This document shows, one piece after another, positions 25,194-34,866 of a stretch of 64,000 bases of DNA (position 1 is the first letter of the stretch; each line of letters starts with the position of its first letter). The notes below the pieces were generated by a model that did no database searches, was not told the DNA's origin, and worked only from the letters and a program-made list of their open reading frames with translations. Source of the stretch: CAIQJJ01 sp049325275 (lineage in GTDB: Bacteria; Chloroflexota; Anaerolineae; Anaerolineales; UBA4823); assembly GCA_049325275.1 (NCBI GenBank), contig JBMOLU010000050.1, positions 62,001 to 126,000 of the forward strand, given 5' to 3'. Position numbers and translations under genes: made by a program.

Positions 25194-25622
25194 GTGAAGA
25201 AAAAAGTTCTGTTCTTGTGTACCGGAAACTCGTGCCGCTCGCAACTGGCCGAGGCTATCGTCAATGCCCGTCTGGCAGATGTGTGGGAAGCTGCCAGCGC
25301 GGGGACGAAACCGGCGGGTTATGTCCACCCCAAAGCCATCGCTGCCCTGGCCGAGATCGGCATCCAGCATGCAGGCCGCTCGAAACTGGCCGATGAATTC
25401 CGTAGCGCAGATTTCGACCTGGTGATCACCGTCTGCGACTCTGCTGCCGAAGAATGTCCCGTCTGGTTGGGAAAAGGTAAGCGCATGCATTACAGCTTCC
25501 CCGACCCCGCCAGGGCAAGCGGTACAGATGAAGAAATGATGGCTGCTTTTCGGGCCGTTCGGGATGATATTGCGCGGCAAATCCCTGCTTTGCTCAACGA
25601 ATGGGCAGCGTCGAAAGCCTAA
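25194..25622 (+). CDS. arsC: Arsenate reductase, low-molecular-weight phosphatase type (ArsC)
   Basis: This 142-residue cytoplasmic enzyme reduces arsenate to arsenite using thiol chemistry. The P-loop FLCTGNSCRSQLAEA carries the nucleophilic Cys and Arg. Later Cys residues in VCDSAAEECPVW are the redox pair of thioredoxin-linked ArsC enzymes, and the acid Asp lies in FPDPARASG. A GTG start at 25194 follows GGAGG by 5 nt; the longer TTG at 25161 overlaps the upstream decayed gene. Its product arsenite would be exported by Acr3 downstream. Confidence 0.93.
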   Translation: MKKKVLFLCTGNSCRSQLAEAIVNARLADVWEAASAGTKPAGYVHPKAIAALAEIGIQHAGRSKLADEFRSADFDLVITVCDSAAEECPVWLGKGKRMHYSFPDPARASGTDEEMMAAFRAVRDDIARQIPALLNEWAASKA

Positions 25623-25793
25623 TGAGATTGAGCTTCACCGAAGCCCTTCATCATTTCCGATTTCCGCTCAGGTATCAGGCAAGCAGCCGCTTTCTTTCAT
25701 TTCCTTTCGCATATTTTGCATCGTGACGGACACCATTTGAGACATTATCTTTGGTTTCCCTTTTCATAATAACACATCATATTTGGAGGCACA

Positions 25794-26906
25794 GTGGCAC
25801 AAACTACTACCCAAAAACTCTCTTTCCTCGACCGCTACCTGACGCTGTGGATTTTTGCGGCGATGGCGGTCGGCGTGTTGATCGGCTTCCTGTTCCCGCA
25901 GGGCGTTCAGCAGTTCAACGATGCCGTTTCGGTCGGCACAACCAATATTCCAATCGCCATCGGGCTGATCTTGATGATGTACCCGCCCTTCACAAAGGTC
26001 AAGTACGAAGAACTGGGCGAAGTCTTCCGCAACCGTAAGGTGTTGAGCCTGTCGTTGATCCAGAACTGGTTAATCGGCCCAGTGCTGATGTTCTTTCTGG
26101 CGATCATCTTCCTGCGCGGCTACCCCGAATACATGGCCGGCCTGATTATGATTGGCCTGGCGCGTTGTATCGCCATGGTGATTGTCTGGAACGAACTGGC
26201 GCACGGCGATACCGAGTACGCCGCCGGGCTGGTGGCCTTCAACAGCATCTTTCAGGTGTTATTCTATAGCGTCTACGCCTGGGTATTCATCACCGTATTG
26301 CCGCCGCTCTTCGGTTTGAGCGGCTCGGTGGTGGCGATTACCATTAGCGAAATCGCCCAAAGTGTGTTCATTTACCTCGGAATCCCATTCCTTGCTGGGT
26401 TTGTTACGCGCACCATTTTGGTAAAAGCCAGAGGGAAAGCTTGGTATTACAAAAGCTTCGTCCCCAAAATCAGCCCCCTGACGCTGATTGCCCTGCTCTT
26501 CACGATTGTGGTAATGTTCTCGCTCAAGGGCAATCTGATCGTGCAAATCCCCGGTGATGTGGTGCGAATCGCTATCCCGCTGCTGATCTACTTCGTTGCT
26601 ATGTTCCTGATCTCGTTTTGGATGGGCCATCGCTTGGGAGCAGATTACTCCAAAACGACCACGCTCTCATTTACAGCGGCCAGCAACAACTTCGAGCTGG
26701 CGATTGCCGTGGCCGTGGCGGTGTTTGGCATCCACAGTGGGGCCGCCTTTGCGGCAGTGATTGGCCCGTTGGTAGAAGTGCCGGTGATGATCGGGTTGGT
26801 GAATGTGGCGTTTGCCCTGCAAAAACGCTGGTATCCGCAGGCCACACCGGCCCCGTTCGTGGCTGCCGCCGCCCAGGAAGCCTGCCCGCCATCGGAAAAG
26901 TGGTGA
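25794..26906 (+). CDS. acr3: Arsenite efflux permease (Acr3 family)
   Basis: This 370-residue membrane exporter of arsenite has about ten transmembrane segments. Acr3 signatures include IGLILMMYPPFTKVKYEELG, MIGLARCIAMVIVWNELAHGD (with the essential Cys) and FTAASNNFELAIAVAVAVFGIHSGAAFAAVIGPLVEVPVMIGLV. It starts with GTG at 25794 after TTTGGAGG. The stop at 26904-26906 overlaps a MazF-like fragment, so the last few residues (CPPSEKW) may have been affected by a rearrangement. Confidence 0.95.
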   Translation: MAQTTTQKLSFLDRYLTLWIFAAMAVGVLIGFLFPQGVQQFNDAVSVGTTNIPIAIGLILMMYPPFTKVKYEELGEVFRNRKVLSLSLIQNWLIGPVLMFFLAIIFLRGYPEYMAGLIMIGLARCIAMVIVWNELAHGDTEYAAGLVAFNSIFQVLFYSVYAWVFITVLPPLFGLSGSVVAITISEIAQSVFIYLGIPFLAGFVTRTILVKARGKAWYYKSFVPKISPLTLIALLFTIVVMFSLKGNLIVQIPGDVVRIAIPLLIYFVAMFLISFWMGHRLGADYSKTTTLSFTAASNNFELAIAVAVAVFGIHSGAAFAAVIGPLVEVPVMIGLVNVAFALQKRWYPQATPAPFVAAAAQEACPPSEKW

Positions 26907-27175
26907 TCCAGAACAATGTTTTCAACCGCAGCCGTATCAACACGGTGACTGTGTGTGCTTTGACATCGAATATCAAGCGAGCCAAAGCACCAGGGAACGT
27001 ATTGCTTGAATTGGAAGAAGCCAATTTATCAAAACAGAGTGTGGTGGTAGTTTCACAAATACTCACCGTGGACAAAAGCCAGTTAGGTGAATATATTGGG
27101 TCACTGACAAGGCGGCGAATAACCACAAAATGCACCGTGACTGCCTTACGGCAGGGCGCGCGCCGCGCTCTATGA
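26900..27175 (+). pseudogene. Truncated MazF/PemK-family toxin fragment
   Basis: The frame reads VVIQNNVFNRSRINTVTVCALTSNIKRAKAPGNVLLE and then QSVVVVSQILTVDKSQLGEYIGSL. These are the middle and C-terminal parts of a MazF-type endoribonuclease. The first 30 or so residues, with the family's beta-strand 1 and the catalytic loop, are missing. The fragment begins exactly at the end of acr3 in another frame, so it marks a deletion or insertion junction. No antitoxin gene is visible upstream. It is probably inactive. Confidence 0.7.
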
Positions 27176-27543
27176 TCCCATAACAGAATTAAACGAATGG
27201 CAGCAAAACCAATATGATCCTGGAAGACAAATCAAATCATCCAGGCTATTAACTGCTAAAAGGACAAAGGGGTTTTGGGTTGTTGCCTTCATAGACGTTA
27301 TCTTTGTTATTCCTGCATTTGTGTTTTGCGCACTTTATTATTTTTTTTCTCGACAGCCGCACAGATTATTTGTTGTTAGCCTTGTTTTTAGGTGCGTTTA
27401 GTGTTCTTTCCATACTTCGAGCAATTAGGCTCAAACCTGATAGACGACAGTCAGAAAGAACGCAAGAAGAGATGGATGCAACCAGAAGGCAAGAGAAAAA
27501 AGAACAAAAGAAACAGCCTAAAAGGCCGAAAAATTATCGATAA
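27171..27543 (+). pseudogene. Frameshifted small membrane protein remnant
   Basis: One frame gives YDPITELNEWQQNQYDPGRQ and a hydrophobic segment WVVAFIDVIFVIPAFVFCALYY, ending at a TAG near 27401. A second frame continues as LLLALFLGAFSVLSILRAIRL with a highly charged Lys/Gln/Arg tail to 27543. Together they look like one small two-helix membrane protein broken by a frameshift. I do not recognise a family, and no start codon with a ribosome-binding site is evident. Confidence 0.35.
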
Positions 27544-27906
27544 CAACGTTGGGTTTGGTAAGGAAAATGATGGCCCACTTATGGCATGCGTTCTGGCAAC
27601 CACAAAATCTGGGCCAAAACCTGCCCCACATTGGGTTGCACGTTGACCGCTGCTGCGCAGTGAAGGGGATGATTCTGACTTTGCCAGAGAAGTCATGGGT
27701 TGGGTTTTGAGTCTTGCCAGCCCCGCAGTGGCAAGTGAACCCAGCTTTGGGTGCGACACGAAGTTGTGCAAGTAGCTGCTGTGGCTGCAATCTCATGGCC
27801 TCACGGCGAGAATGCAGGATACAACCCGGTGTTTTGCCACCGGTATTCTGGGGAAGTTTACGGTTTTACCGGACCTTGGCCAGTTGGAAAGCCACAAGGG
27901 ACGTGG
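27544..27906. other. Non-coding stretch after the ars cluster
   Basis: I see no supported gene here. Short open frames exist on both strands without start signals or recognisable motifs. The region separates the plus-strand ars cluster and debris from the convergent sensor-kinase gene, so it probably holds the 3' ends of both. Confidence 0.4.
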
Positions 27907-29562
27907 TTAGGAAAGTTGTAGGATAAAAACGGCCCCGTGATCGGTGTTACCGGCTTGAATAGTTCCCCCGTGCGCATTCACAATCGCTTTGACAATCGCC
28001 AGCCCCAGCCCGTTGCCCGGGTACGCGGCGCTGTTACGCCCGCGGTGAAAACGCTGGAAGAGCAGCGGCAAATCTTCGGCAAGGATGCCAATACCCGTAT
28101 CCTCGACACTCAGGAAAACCTGGGCGTCGAGTTTTTCCAGGCGCAGGCGCGCCGTGCCGCCAGGCGGGGTGAACTTGATGGCGTTATCGAGCAGGTTGGC
28201 AATCGCCACATTCAATTGAGTAGGATCGCCAGAAATAACCGCAGGCTCGCCGGGAAGCGCTAACTCGAAATTGATTCCGGCCTGCTCGGCTCGTGATGCG
28301 TACACTTCGGCCAGGTTTTGCGCCAGTTCAGCCAGGTCAACCGGCTGGCGAACCGGGAGATTGGTTTGCCCTTCCAGGCGGGATAAATCTAGCAGACTGC
28401 GTACCAGCCCCTGTAAGCGAGAAATCTGCCCGGTCACGCGATCCATCAAAAGGGAACGTTCGACGGTGTCAGCAGTGGTGCGTGCCATTTCCAAATCGGT
28501 TTGTAGAGCGGTGATGGGGGTATTCAGTTCGTGGGCGGCATCGGCCACGAAGCGGCGCAGTGTGCCGACCAATCCTTCAATTTGCTCGGCCATCTGGTCG
28601 AACGAACGCCCCAGCGCACCAAATTCGTCGGGGGTATCCGCCCCCGAACGAGCCGCCAGGTCGCCGTCAGCCATGCGGGTGGTGACATCGGTCAGGTGCA
28701 GCACCGGGGCCGTGATGCGGCGGCTGACCAGCCATCCCGCCGCGCCCGCTACGGCCAGGGCAATCAGGCTGGCAATCGCCCACGCCCATGCCACACTGGC
28801 GAAGATTTCCGCACCGTAGGCTGGTCCTTCAGAAATCACCAAGCGCCCGATCGGGTTTCCGGCAGTGTTTTGCAAGGTCTGCTCCACTCGTATAGATGAT
28901 CGCTGCTGGTAAATCTCATCGCTCACCACCATTTCAAAACCAGAAGTCGAGCCGCCCAACGACATCGAAACGGCGATAGGCTGGGTAAATTGTTCCGTGG
29001 CGGTGATGGGGACGAAGGCTTCGTCAGCCCTCACCGCTACACCGGGCATGCAAGTTTCGTTGGGGAAACAGTCGCTCAACACGATCACATCACCCTGTGT
29101 GCCTGGCGGGGCGGCAGGCATCAGGAAAATACCCGCTGCCCTGGGCAGAGATGCCGTGAAAGCACCCGTATCGCTAACGGATGAGCTTTGTGTTATGGAG
29201 GGCATCTCAGGGACATCCATCCCTACACCCGCGTTAGAAACCATCAAGATGTGTTGAGAATCGGGCGTGCCAGAATCAGCCAACAAGCTCCCATCGGCAT
29301 TGAAGACCTGCACGCGCGCTTGCAACAAAAAAGACCAGGCTTTCACCTGATCGGCCACCACTACATCAGGTACTACCGCCTGGAGAAGTTGTTCGGCAGC
29401 CAGGGCAATGGGAACAGCATTCCGAATGACATATTCGCGCTCGCGCTGCTGATAATAGTCGCGCAGCACGGCCAGCATCATCAGCCCGGAGGCCAGCGCG
29501 GCCAACAGGGCAATGGCAATATAACTTAGGGGCAAACGCCAGCGGATGGAGTGTAGGTTCAT
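27907..29562 (-). CDS. Membrane sensor histidine kinase
   Basis: This 551-residue two-component sensor has an N-terminal transmembrane segment (LPLSYIAIALLAALASGLMMLAVL), an extracytoplasmic domain of about 200 residues, a second transmembrane segment and a HAMP domain (SRRITAPVLHLTDVTTRMADGDL). HisKA with the phospho-acceptor His follows in VADAAHELNTPITAL, then an HATPase with NLLDNAIKFTPPGG and DTGIGILAEDLPLLFQRFHRG. The start at 29562 is chosen because the longer frame adds a non-homologous Cys-rich stretch; no strong ribosome-binding site is seen. It probably phosphorylates the OmpR-type regulator encoded at 33862 in the same run of genes. Confidence 0.92.
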   Translation of the reverse strand: MNLHSIRWRLPLSYIAIALLAALASGLMMLAVLRDYYQQREREYVIRNAVPIALAAEQLLQAVVPDVVVADQVKAWSFLLQARVQVFNADGSLLADSGTPDSQHILMVSNAGVGMDVPEMPSITQSSSVSDTGAFTASLPRAAGIFLMPAAPPGTQGDVIVLSDCFPNETCMPGVAVRADEAFVPITATEQFTQPIAVSMSLGGSTSGFEMVVSDEIYQQRSSIRVEQTLQNTAGNPIGRLVISEGPAYGAEIFASVAWAWAIASLIALAVAGAAGWLVSRRITAPVLHLTDVTTRMADGDLAARSGADTPDEFGALGRSFDQMAEQIEGLVGTLRRFVADAAHELNTPITALQTDLEMARTTADTVERSLLMDRVTGQISRLQGLVRSLLDLSRLEGQTNLPVRQPVDLAELAQNLAEVYASRAEQAGINFELALPGEPAVISGDPTQLNVAIANLLDNAIKFTPPGGTARLRLEKLDAQVFLSVEDTGIGILAEDLPLLFQRFHRGRNSAAYPGNGLGLAIVKAIVNAHGGTIQAGNTDHGAVFILQLS

Positions 29563-29616
29563 GGGATTGACTCTACGATTTAGCATAGGGGCAAAACAGT
29601 GGCAAAAGTTCAAATT

Positions 29617-29693
29617 CACCGCAGAGACACAGAGATCGCAGAGAAAACCAGGAATCCCTTTGTACGCTCCGTGTTCTCTGTATCTCTGTGGTG
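29617..29693. repeat. Intergenic inverted repeat of the CAGAGACACAGAGA type
   Basis: CACCGCAGAGACACAGAGA (from 29617) is matched by the near-complement TCTCTGTATCTCTGTGGTG (to 29693), allowing a long hairpin. It lies between the sensor-kinase gene and the upstream membrane protein gene. The same kind of phrase recurs in intergenic spaces of many bacterial genomes, so it is probably a non-coding dispersed repeat. Confidence 0.55.
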
Positions 29694-29701
29694 ATTATTT
29701 T

Positions 29702-30292
29702 TTACTCTCCCGGCAGGGTGATCATCATTGGGCTGGAGTATAGCACCACATCGGCAATCACACGGTCGCCGGTGCGCCGGCCCCACACGGTGACCATGCT
29801 GTCGCTGCCCAGATCATCCAGGTTGCCGGGGCCAACCGTTTGTTGAACTTCCTGGCTGGCCTGGGATGGGTCGAGTTGGGTGGTTTCGACGTAAAGTTTG
29901 GTTTCGCTGGTGATGACCACTTCCACCACCGGGCCGTCATAAGATGGGCCTTTGCGGATCTCCGGGCCGCCGTCCGACGAGCCTTCGCTTACCGTAACAC
30001 CCATCCCCATATTACCAGTCATTGTTCCAATGAAGATGCTCTTGTCATCGCGCTTGGTGAACAGGCCGTTCAGTTCAGGGGGTGTTTGCGGCAGTTCGGG
30101 GGCGGGCTTGACGCTCACGGCCAGGCCGACCATTTGTCCATTACCGGGGCCGCTGCCAAGCATGGGCAAGCCATCGGGTGTAACGGCTTTCTGGTTGATC
30201 AACCTTCCGGCAAAGAAAGCTGCCGCGGCCAACACAACCAACAAAACCAGGCCAAGACCCATGTAAATGGGAGTGCGAGATTGAGGGGACAT
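29702..30292 (-). CDS. Membrane-anchored protein of unknown function
   Basis: This 196-residue protein has a single N-terminal hydrophobic segment (YMGLGLVLLVVLAAAAFFAGRLI). An extracytoplasmic domain rich in Gly and Pro follows, with two beta-rich stretches (FIGTMTGNMGMGVTVSEGSSDGG; VVEVVITSETKLYVETTQ). MVTVWGRRTGDRVIADVVLYSS near the end resembles small OB-like domains of DUF5666 proteins, but that is uncertain. The ATG at 30292 has AGGA 10 nt upstream. Being inside the MacAB-like/two-component set, it may be an accessory envelope factor. Confidence 0.7.
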   Translation of the reverse strand: MSPQSRTPIYMGLGLVLLVVLAAAAFFAGRLINQKAVTPDGLPMLGSGPGNGQMVGLAVSVKPAPELPQTPPELNGLFTKRDDKSIFIGTMTGNMGMGVTVSEGSSDGGPEIRKGPSYDGPVVEVVITSETKLYVETTQLDPSQASQEVQQTVGPGNLDDLGSDSMVTVWGRRTGDRVIADVVLYSSPMMITLPGE

Positions 30293-30332
30293 AGAGAGTT
30301 TCCTTTCGAGATAAATTTTGTAGTGGTTATCT

Positions 30333-30370
30333 ATGAAACGTGATGCGTGATAGAACGCATCACGTTTCAT
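30333..30370. repeat. Perfect 16-bp intercistronic hairpin
   Basis: ATGAAACGTGATGCGT (30333-30348) pairs exactly with 30355-30370 around a 6-nt loop. It follows the stop of the MacB-like permease gene on the minus strand by a few bases and may reduce read-through or protect the mRNA. The sequence is related to the ACGTGA/TCACG repeats near 33800 and 52880. Confidence 0.7.
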
Positions 30371-30373
30371 GCA

Positions 30374-31662
30374 TTATTCGTATCGCAGCGCTTCAATCGG
30401 GTCGAGCTGCGCCGCTCGCAGGGCCGGGTAGATGCCAAAGATCACGCCTGTGAGCAGGGCCACGCCCAGCGCCAGCGGAATGCTGCCGGGAGCCAGCAGC
30501 GCCATGCCCTGGTTGAGCTGCGCCGCCAGCGGGATGGAAAGAATGCCAAGCGCCACGCCCAACAGCCCGCCACCAGCACTGAGCAGCACCGCTTCGAGCA
30601 AGAATTGCCATACGATGTCGAACGAACTGGCCCCCACCGCCAGGCGCACGCCGATCTCACGGGTGCGCTCGGTGACACTGACCAGCATGACATTCATAAT
30701 GCCGATGCCACCCACCCCCAAAGAGACCGCTGCCATAGCGGCCAGCAGGAGCGAGAACGAACGGGCCGTTTCTTGCTGTGCGCCGAGAATATCTTTGCGA
30801 GTGGTCAAGTTGAAATCGTCGGCGTATTGGTCATCGGGGCCTTTTTCGATTTCGTGACGTTGGCGCAGGTAGGCACTGATCTGTGCTTTGGCAGCATCCA
30901 TTTGCAGTTCATCACGTACGTGGGCGGTGATGCCCACCGCTGGTTCTTCTTCAAACAGTTGCTCGATGGCCGTGCTGATTGGCAGGAAAAAGGTTTTGTT
31001 AGGGTTCGTGGAATAGCGTTGGGTCTCATCGGTCGATTCCACTTCAACCAGCACACCGATCACCGTACAGCGCTCTCGGTTGATCCACACGGTTTGCCCC
31101 AGCGGGCTGTCGCCGCCGAACAGGTCTAGGGCCGTCTTCGAGCCGAGCACGCAAACTGGGGCGCTTTGCAGCACTTCGGAAGAGGTAAAGTAGCGCCCCT
31201 GGGCCAGAAAGGCCTGCGCATTCAACGGCTTGCCTTCGGGCCAATTTACTGGCTGGACTTCGGCGTTGGCGGCCACGTTTTCAAGCGCCTCGGCAGTGGT
31301 GCCGGTGATGTTGAGATCAAACGAGGCGCGTTCGTAACGCACTTTGACCGAGCCGCTGACAGACATTTCCACGTTTTTCACCTGCGGCACGTTTTCGACC
31401 ATGTGCAGCCCATCGTCATATGAAAGGATTTTGCCCGCTGCGGCCAATTCGCCATCGTCAATGGTCATCTTGGCGCTGATTTGCACTTGATCGGCTCCGA
31501 GGAAGCGGAAGTTGGATTCGACCGCGGCGCGTGCGCCATTGCCGAGAGCCAACATGGCAATCACTGAGGCCACGCCGATGATCACGCCCAACATGGTGAG
31601 CGCGGCGCGCAGCTTATTGGCAAACAGGCCACGCAAGGCAGTGAGGATGGTGTTGGTGGGGT

Positions 31663-31666
<4 letters not shown>
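30374..31666 (-). CDS. MacB-like ABC transporter permease (FtsX domain)
   Basis: This 430-residue permease has one N-terminal transmembrane helix (MLGVIIGVASVIAMLALGNGARAAV), a large MacB-type extracytoplasmic domain, and three C-terminal helices of the FtsX domain (VGGIGIMNVMLVSVTERTREIGVRLAVGA). The ATPase is a separate protein here, overlapping its start by 4 bp. With the adaptor encoded upstream it would form a tripartite-like MacAB efflux or mechanotransmission system. No outer-membrane factor gene is present, consistent with a Chloroflexota envelope. Substrate could be a peptide or drug. Confidence 0.94.
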
Positions 31667-32327
<661 letters not shown>

Positions 32328-32331
<4 letters not shown>

Positions 32332-33716
32332 CGGGCTACCACCAACTCGCCTTCTTTCAACCCCGAAAGAATCTCCACATTCGTATCGCCGCGCAGCCCC
32401 ACTTCGATCATGCGCTTCTGCTTCTGCGCCCCATCCCAAACTTCCACAGTCGCAGTGCCATCGGCGGCAGCCTGGGCTAACGCCCGCGGCAGGCACAACG
32501 CACCCTGGCGTTTGGCAATCGTCACCGAAGCGTCGGCGCTCATGCCGGCAAAGAGCTTGGCAGGAATGTGGTCGAGGGTAAGATAGACGTAATAGAGCGG
32601 GCGATCGCCGGGGGCGCGCTTGGGAACAATGCGGTTAACCGTGCCGGTGATCGTCTCGCCGGGCAGGGCATCGAAGTAGACTTCGGCTGGCTGTCCGATC
32701 TCGATATAAGGCAAATCTTCCTCGATGACGGTGGTCTCGACTTCGGCGGCCTGGGGGCTGTTGATGGTGAACAAGGGGGTTGTGGCGGGGATGGTTTCAC
32801 TGGCGCGGGCCTTCGCTTCGAGGATCATGCCATCGAAGGGGGCGGTAACCGTCAGGCGGGTCAGGGCATCTTGGGCAGCGGTAAGTTTGGCCTGGGCGTT
32901 GGCAAGCTGCGCTTCGGCCAGTGTAATCTTCAGGTTATCTGGCCCTTTTTGCAGCGCATCCCAGGCGGCCAGGGCCAGGTCATATTCTGCCTGGGCCTGC
33001 GCCAGAGTTGCATCAGCCAGTGAAATTTCGATTTCGGTGGATTTCCCCAGGTACCAGTTGACGGTGGCCAGGGCATTGGCGTATTCGCGTTGGGCATTTG
33101 CCAGCGCTAACCGGGAGCGGGCACGTTCGGGGTCTTCAAAAGGCAGCTCACTCAAACCATCGTAGGCTTGCTGCGCCATATCCACCTGGGCCTCGGCCAA
33201 CGCCAGGCGGGCTTTGGCCTCGTCTAAGGTGGCCGTGCTGGCGCGTGGGCGATCCAGCCGGTCGCGTGCTTTTTGGGCATCTTCCAGGGCCTTTTTGGCC
33301 TCCACCAGGTTGACGCCCGCCTGAGCCACATCAAGCGGGGCATTCGCGTACAACTCATCCAGGGCGGCCTGGGCTTGCAGCACTTCCAGGTTGGCAGCAG
33401 CGACGGCAGCTTCATAAGCTTTCTTGCCATCTAATGTTGCCAGCACTTGCCCGGCCTTTACCGTATCGCCCGCGCGCACATTCACTTCGAACAGCTTGCC
33501 GGTAAAAGGCATTTCGATCTGGGTTTCGTTGGTGTTCACCAGATTGCCCGGCGCGGTAATGGTTTGCTCGACATCGCAAACGGTGACGGGAATGGTGGGG
33601 GGGGCCTCAGGCGTGGTAGCGGCCTGAACGGGTGTGGTGCGAAAGCCCAGGTACGCGGCGGTAGCAATCGCGGCGACAAACACCAGCACAATCAGAATGA
33701 TCCACAGTCGTTTCAT
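32328..33716 (-). CDS. HlyD/MacA-family membrane fusion (adaptor) protein
   Basis: This 462-residue adaptor is anchored by an N-terminal hydrophobic segment (LWIILIVLVFVAAIATAAYLG). A lipoyl/barrel-sandwich half starts at ITAPGNLVNTNETQIEMPFTGKLFEVNVRAGDTVKAGQVLATLDG. A long alpha-hairpin coiled coil rich in Ala, Leu, Gln and Glu follows, then the second lipoyl half (TVTAPFDGMILE) and beta-barrel domains. GGAGG precedes the ATG at 33716. It would link the MacB-like permease to the cell envelope. The hairpin is unusually Ala-rich and long. Confidence 0.92.
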
Positions 33717-33794
33717 TTCAACCTCCGAATTTCCCCAAGTTTAGCGGAGGCAGATTGCAGGGCGGTTGCGGGGTGGTTACAGTTTCGTAATAAC

Positions 33795-33861
33795 GTGCTT
33801 CGGTGTCAAGTAATCCAGTGTCAAGTGTTTACGTGACACGTGATACTGAATCATTTGACAC
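33795..33861. repeat. Cluster of GTGTCAAGT/TGACAC direct and inverted repeats
   Basis: Short repeats GTGTCAAGT, GTGACACGTGA, TTTGACACTTAATCACG lie between the response-regulator and adaptor genes. They can fold into several alternative hairpins and resemble the repeats at 30333-30370 and 52876-52952. I know of no function. Confidence 0.45.
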
Positions 33862-34569
33862 TTAATCACGCGCTAACCGGTATCCCACCCCCGGCACGGT
33901 CAGCAGAAGCGATGGCTGACCAGGGTCGAGTTCGATCTTTTCACGTAGGCGGCGGATGTGGACGTTGACGGTGCGTTCGCTCTCCGGGTCAGCGGAATAT
34001 CCCCATACTGCCTCGATAATCTGTTCGCGGCTGAGCGCCTGGCCGCGGTGCCGGGCGAGGTAAACCAGCAAGCGAAACTCGGTCGGTGTGAGCGAGAGCG
34101 TTTCATTGCCACGGGCGGCCTGGCTGCGAGCCAGGTCTATCACCAGGTCGCCGACAAGGAGCAGGTTGGCGTCTGCCGAGGAAAACTCGCCATAGGCCCG
34201 GCGGAGCTGTGCTCGGATGCGCGAGAGTAGTTCGCGCAGGTTGAAAGGTTTGGTCACGTAATCGTCGGCGCCCATTTCGAGGCCGAGGATTTTATCCACA
34301 TCTTCGGCCTGCGCTGTGAGCATGATCACGGGTTGGCGCAGGCCCAACTGGCGCATCTGGCGGCAGAAATCGAACCCAGAGCCATCGGGTAGGCGAATGT
34401 CAAGCAAGATTAAGTGTGGCGCGACCGTTTGAGCGTGGCGCACTCCCTCACCGCCGCTGGCCTTCCACGTCACAGCATAGCCTTCACGGGTCAACGCTTG
34501 TTGCAGGCTTTGAGCCACGGCAAGATCATCTTCGACAAGGAGGAGTTGATAAGGAGTATTTGTACTCAT
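33862..34569 (-). CDS. OmpR-family response regulator
   Basis: This 235-residue regulator has a receiver domain (LLLVEDDLAVAQSLQQAL; phospho-acceptor Asp in LILLDIRLPDGSGFDF; later MLTAQAEDVDKILGLEMGADDYVTKPF). A C-terminal winged helix follows (LTPTEFRLLVYLARHRGQALSREQIIEAVWG; SERTVNVHIRRLREKIE). Start 34569 is preferred over 34584, but neither has a strong ribosome-binding site. It is the first gene of the run ending with the sensor kinase and probably controls the MacAB-like genes. The 145-bp gap after it holds ACGTGA/TCACG repeats. Confidence 0.93.
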   Translation of the reverse strand: MSTNTPYQLLLVEDDLAVAQSLQQALTREGYAVTWKASGGEGVRHAQTVAPHLILLDIRLPDGSGFDFCRQMRQLGLRQPVIMLTAQAEDVDKILGLEMGADDYVTKPFNLRELLSRIRAQLRRAYGEFSSADANLLLVGDLVIDLARSQAARGNETLSLTPTEFRLLVYLARHRGQALSREQIIEAVWGYSADPESERTVNVHIRRLREKIELDPGQPSLLLTVPGVGYRLARD

Positions 34570-34800
34570 AATTAACTGGTCCATGTGTGGCTCAGGACGA
34601 ATTCGGCCAATTCCCTGAAAAACAAGCCATCCAAAAACCGTCCAGATAATTATACAGGCATCCTATTGCAGAAAGAGATGTCCTAATGGCTCTTTGGGAG
34701 TTACCGTGGAAACACCCGCAAGCCCCAAATCTGGAGCTCCTTCCGGCAATTCCCAGAGAGCATCCATGACATGTGAAGCAGGAGCAGGAGAGGTCGAATG

Positions 34801-34838
34801 TGCTCAATTGCGTCAAAAAGCAATGCTACAATTGAGCA
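34801..34838. promoter_or_regulatory. 10-bp inverted repeat upstream of the mevalonate decarboxylase gene
   Basis: TGCTCAATTG (34801-34810) and CAATTGAGCA (34829-34838) are exact inverted copies with an 18-bp spacer. They lie 29 bp before the start codon at 34867. This could be an operator for a dimeric regulator or a leader hairpin. Confidence 0.5.
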
Positions 34839-34866
34839 TATCCCGGTCGAAGGAGTTGCCGAAAAT

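Noticed and set aside
27544..27906. Possible small genes downstream of the ars cluster
   Set aside because: Short frames on both strands lack start signals and recognisable motifs.
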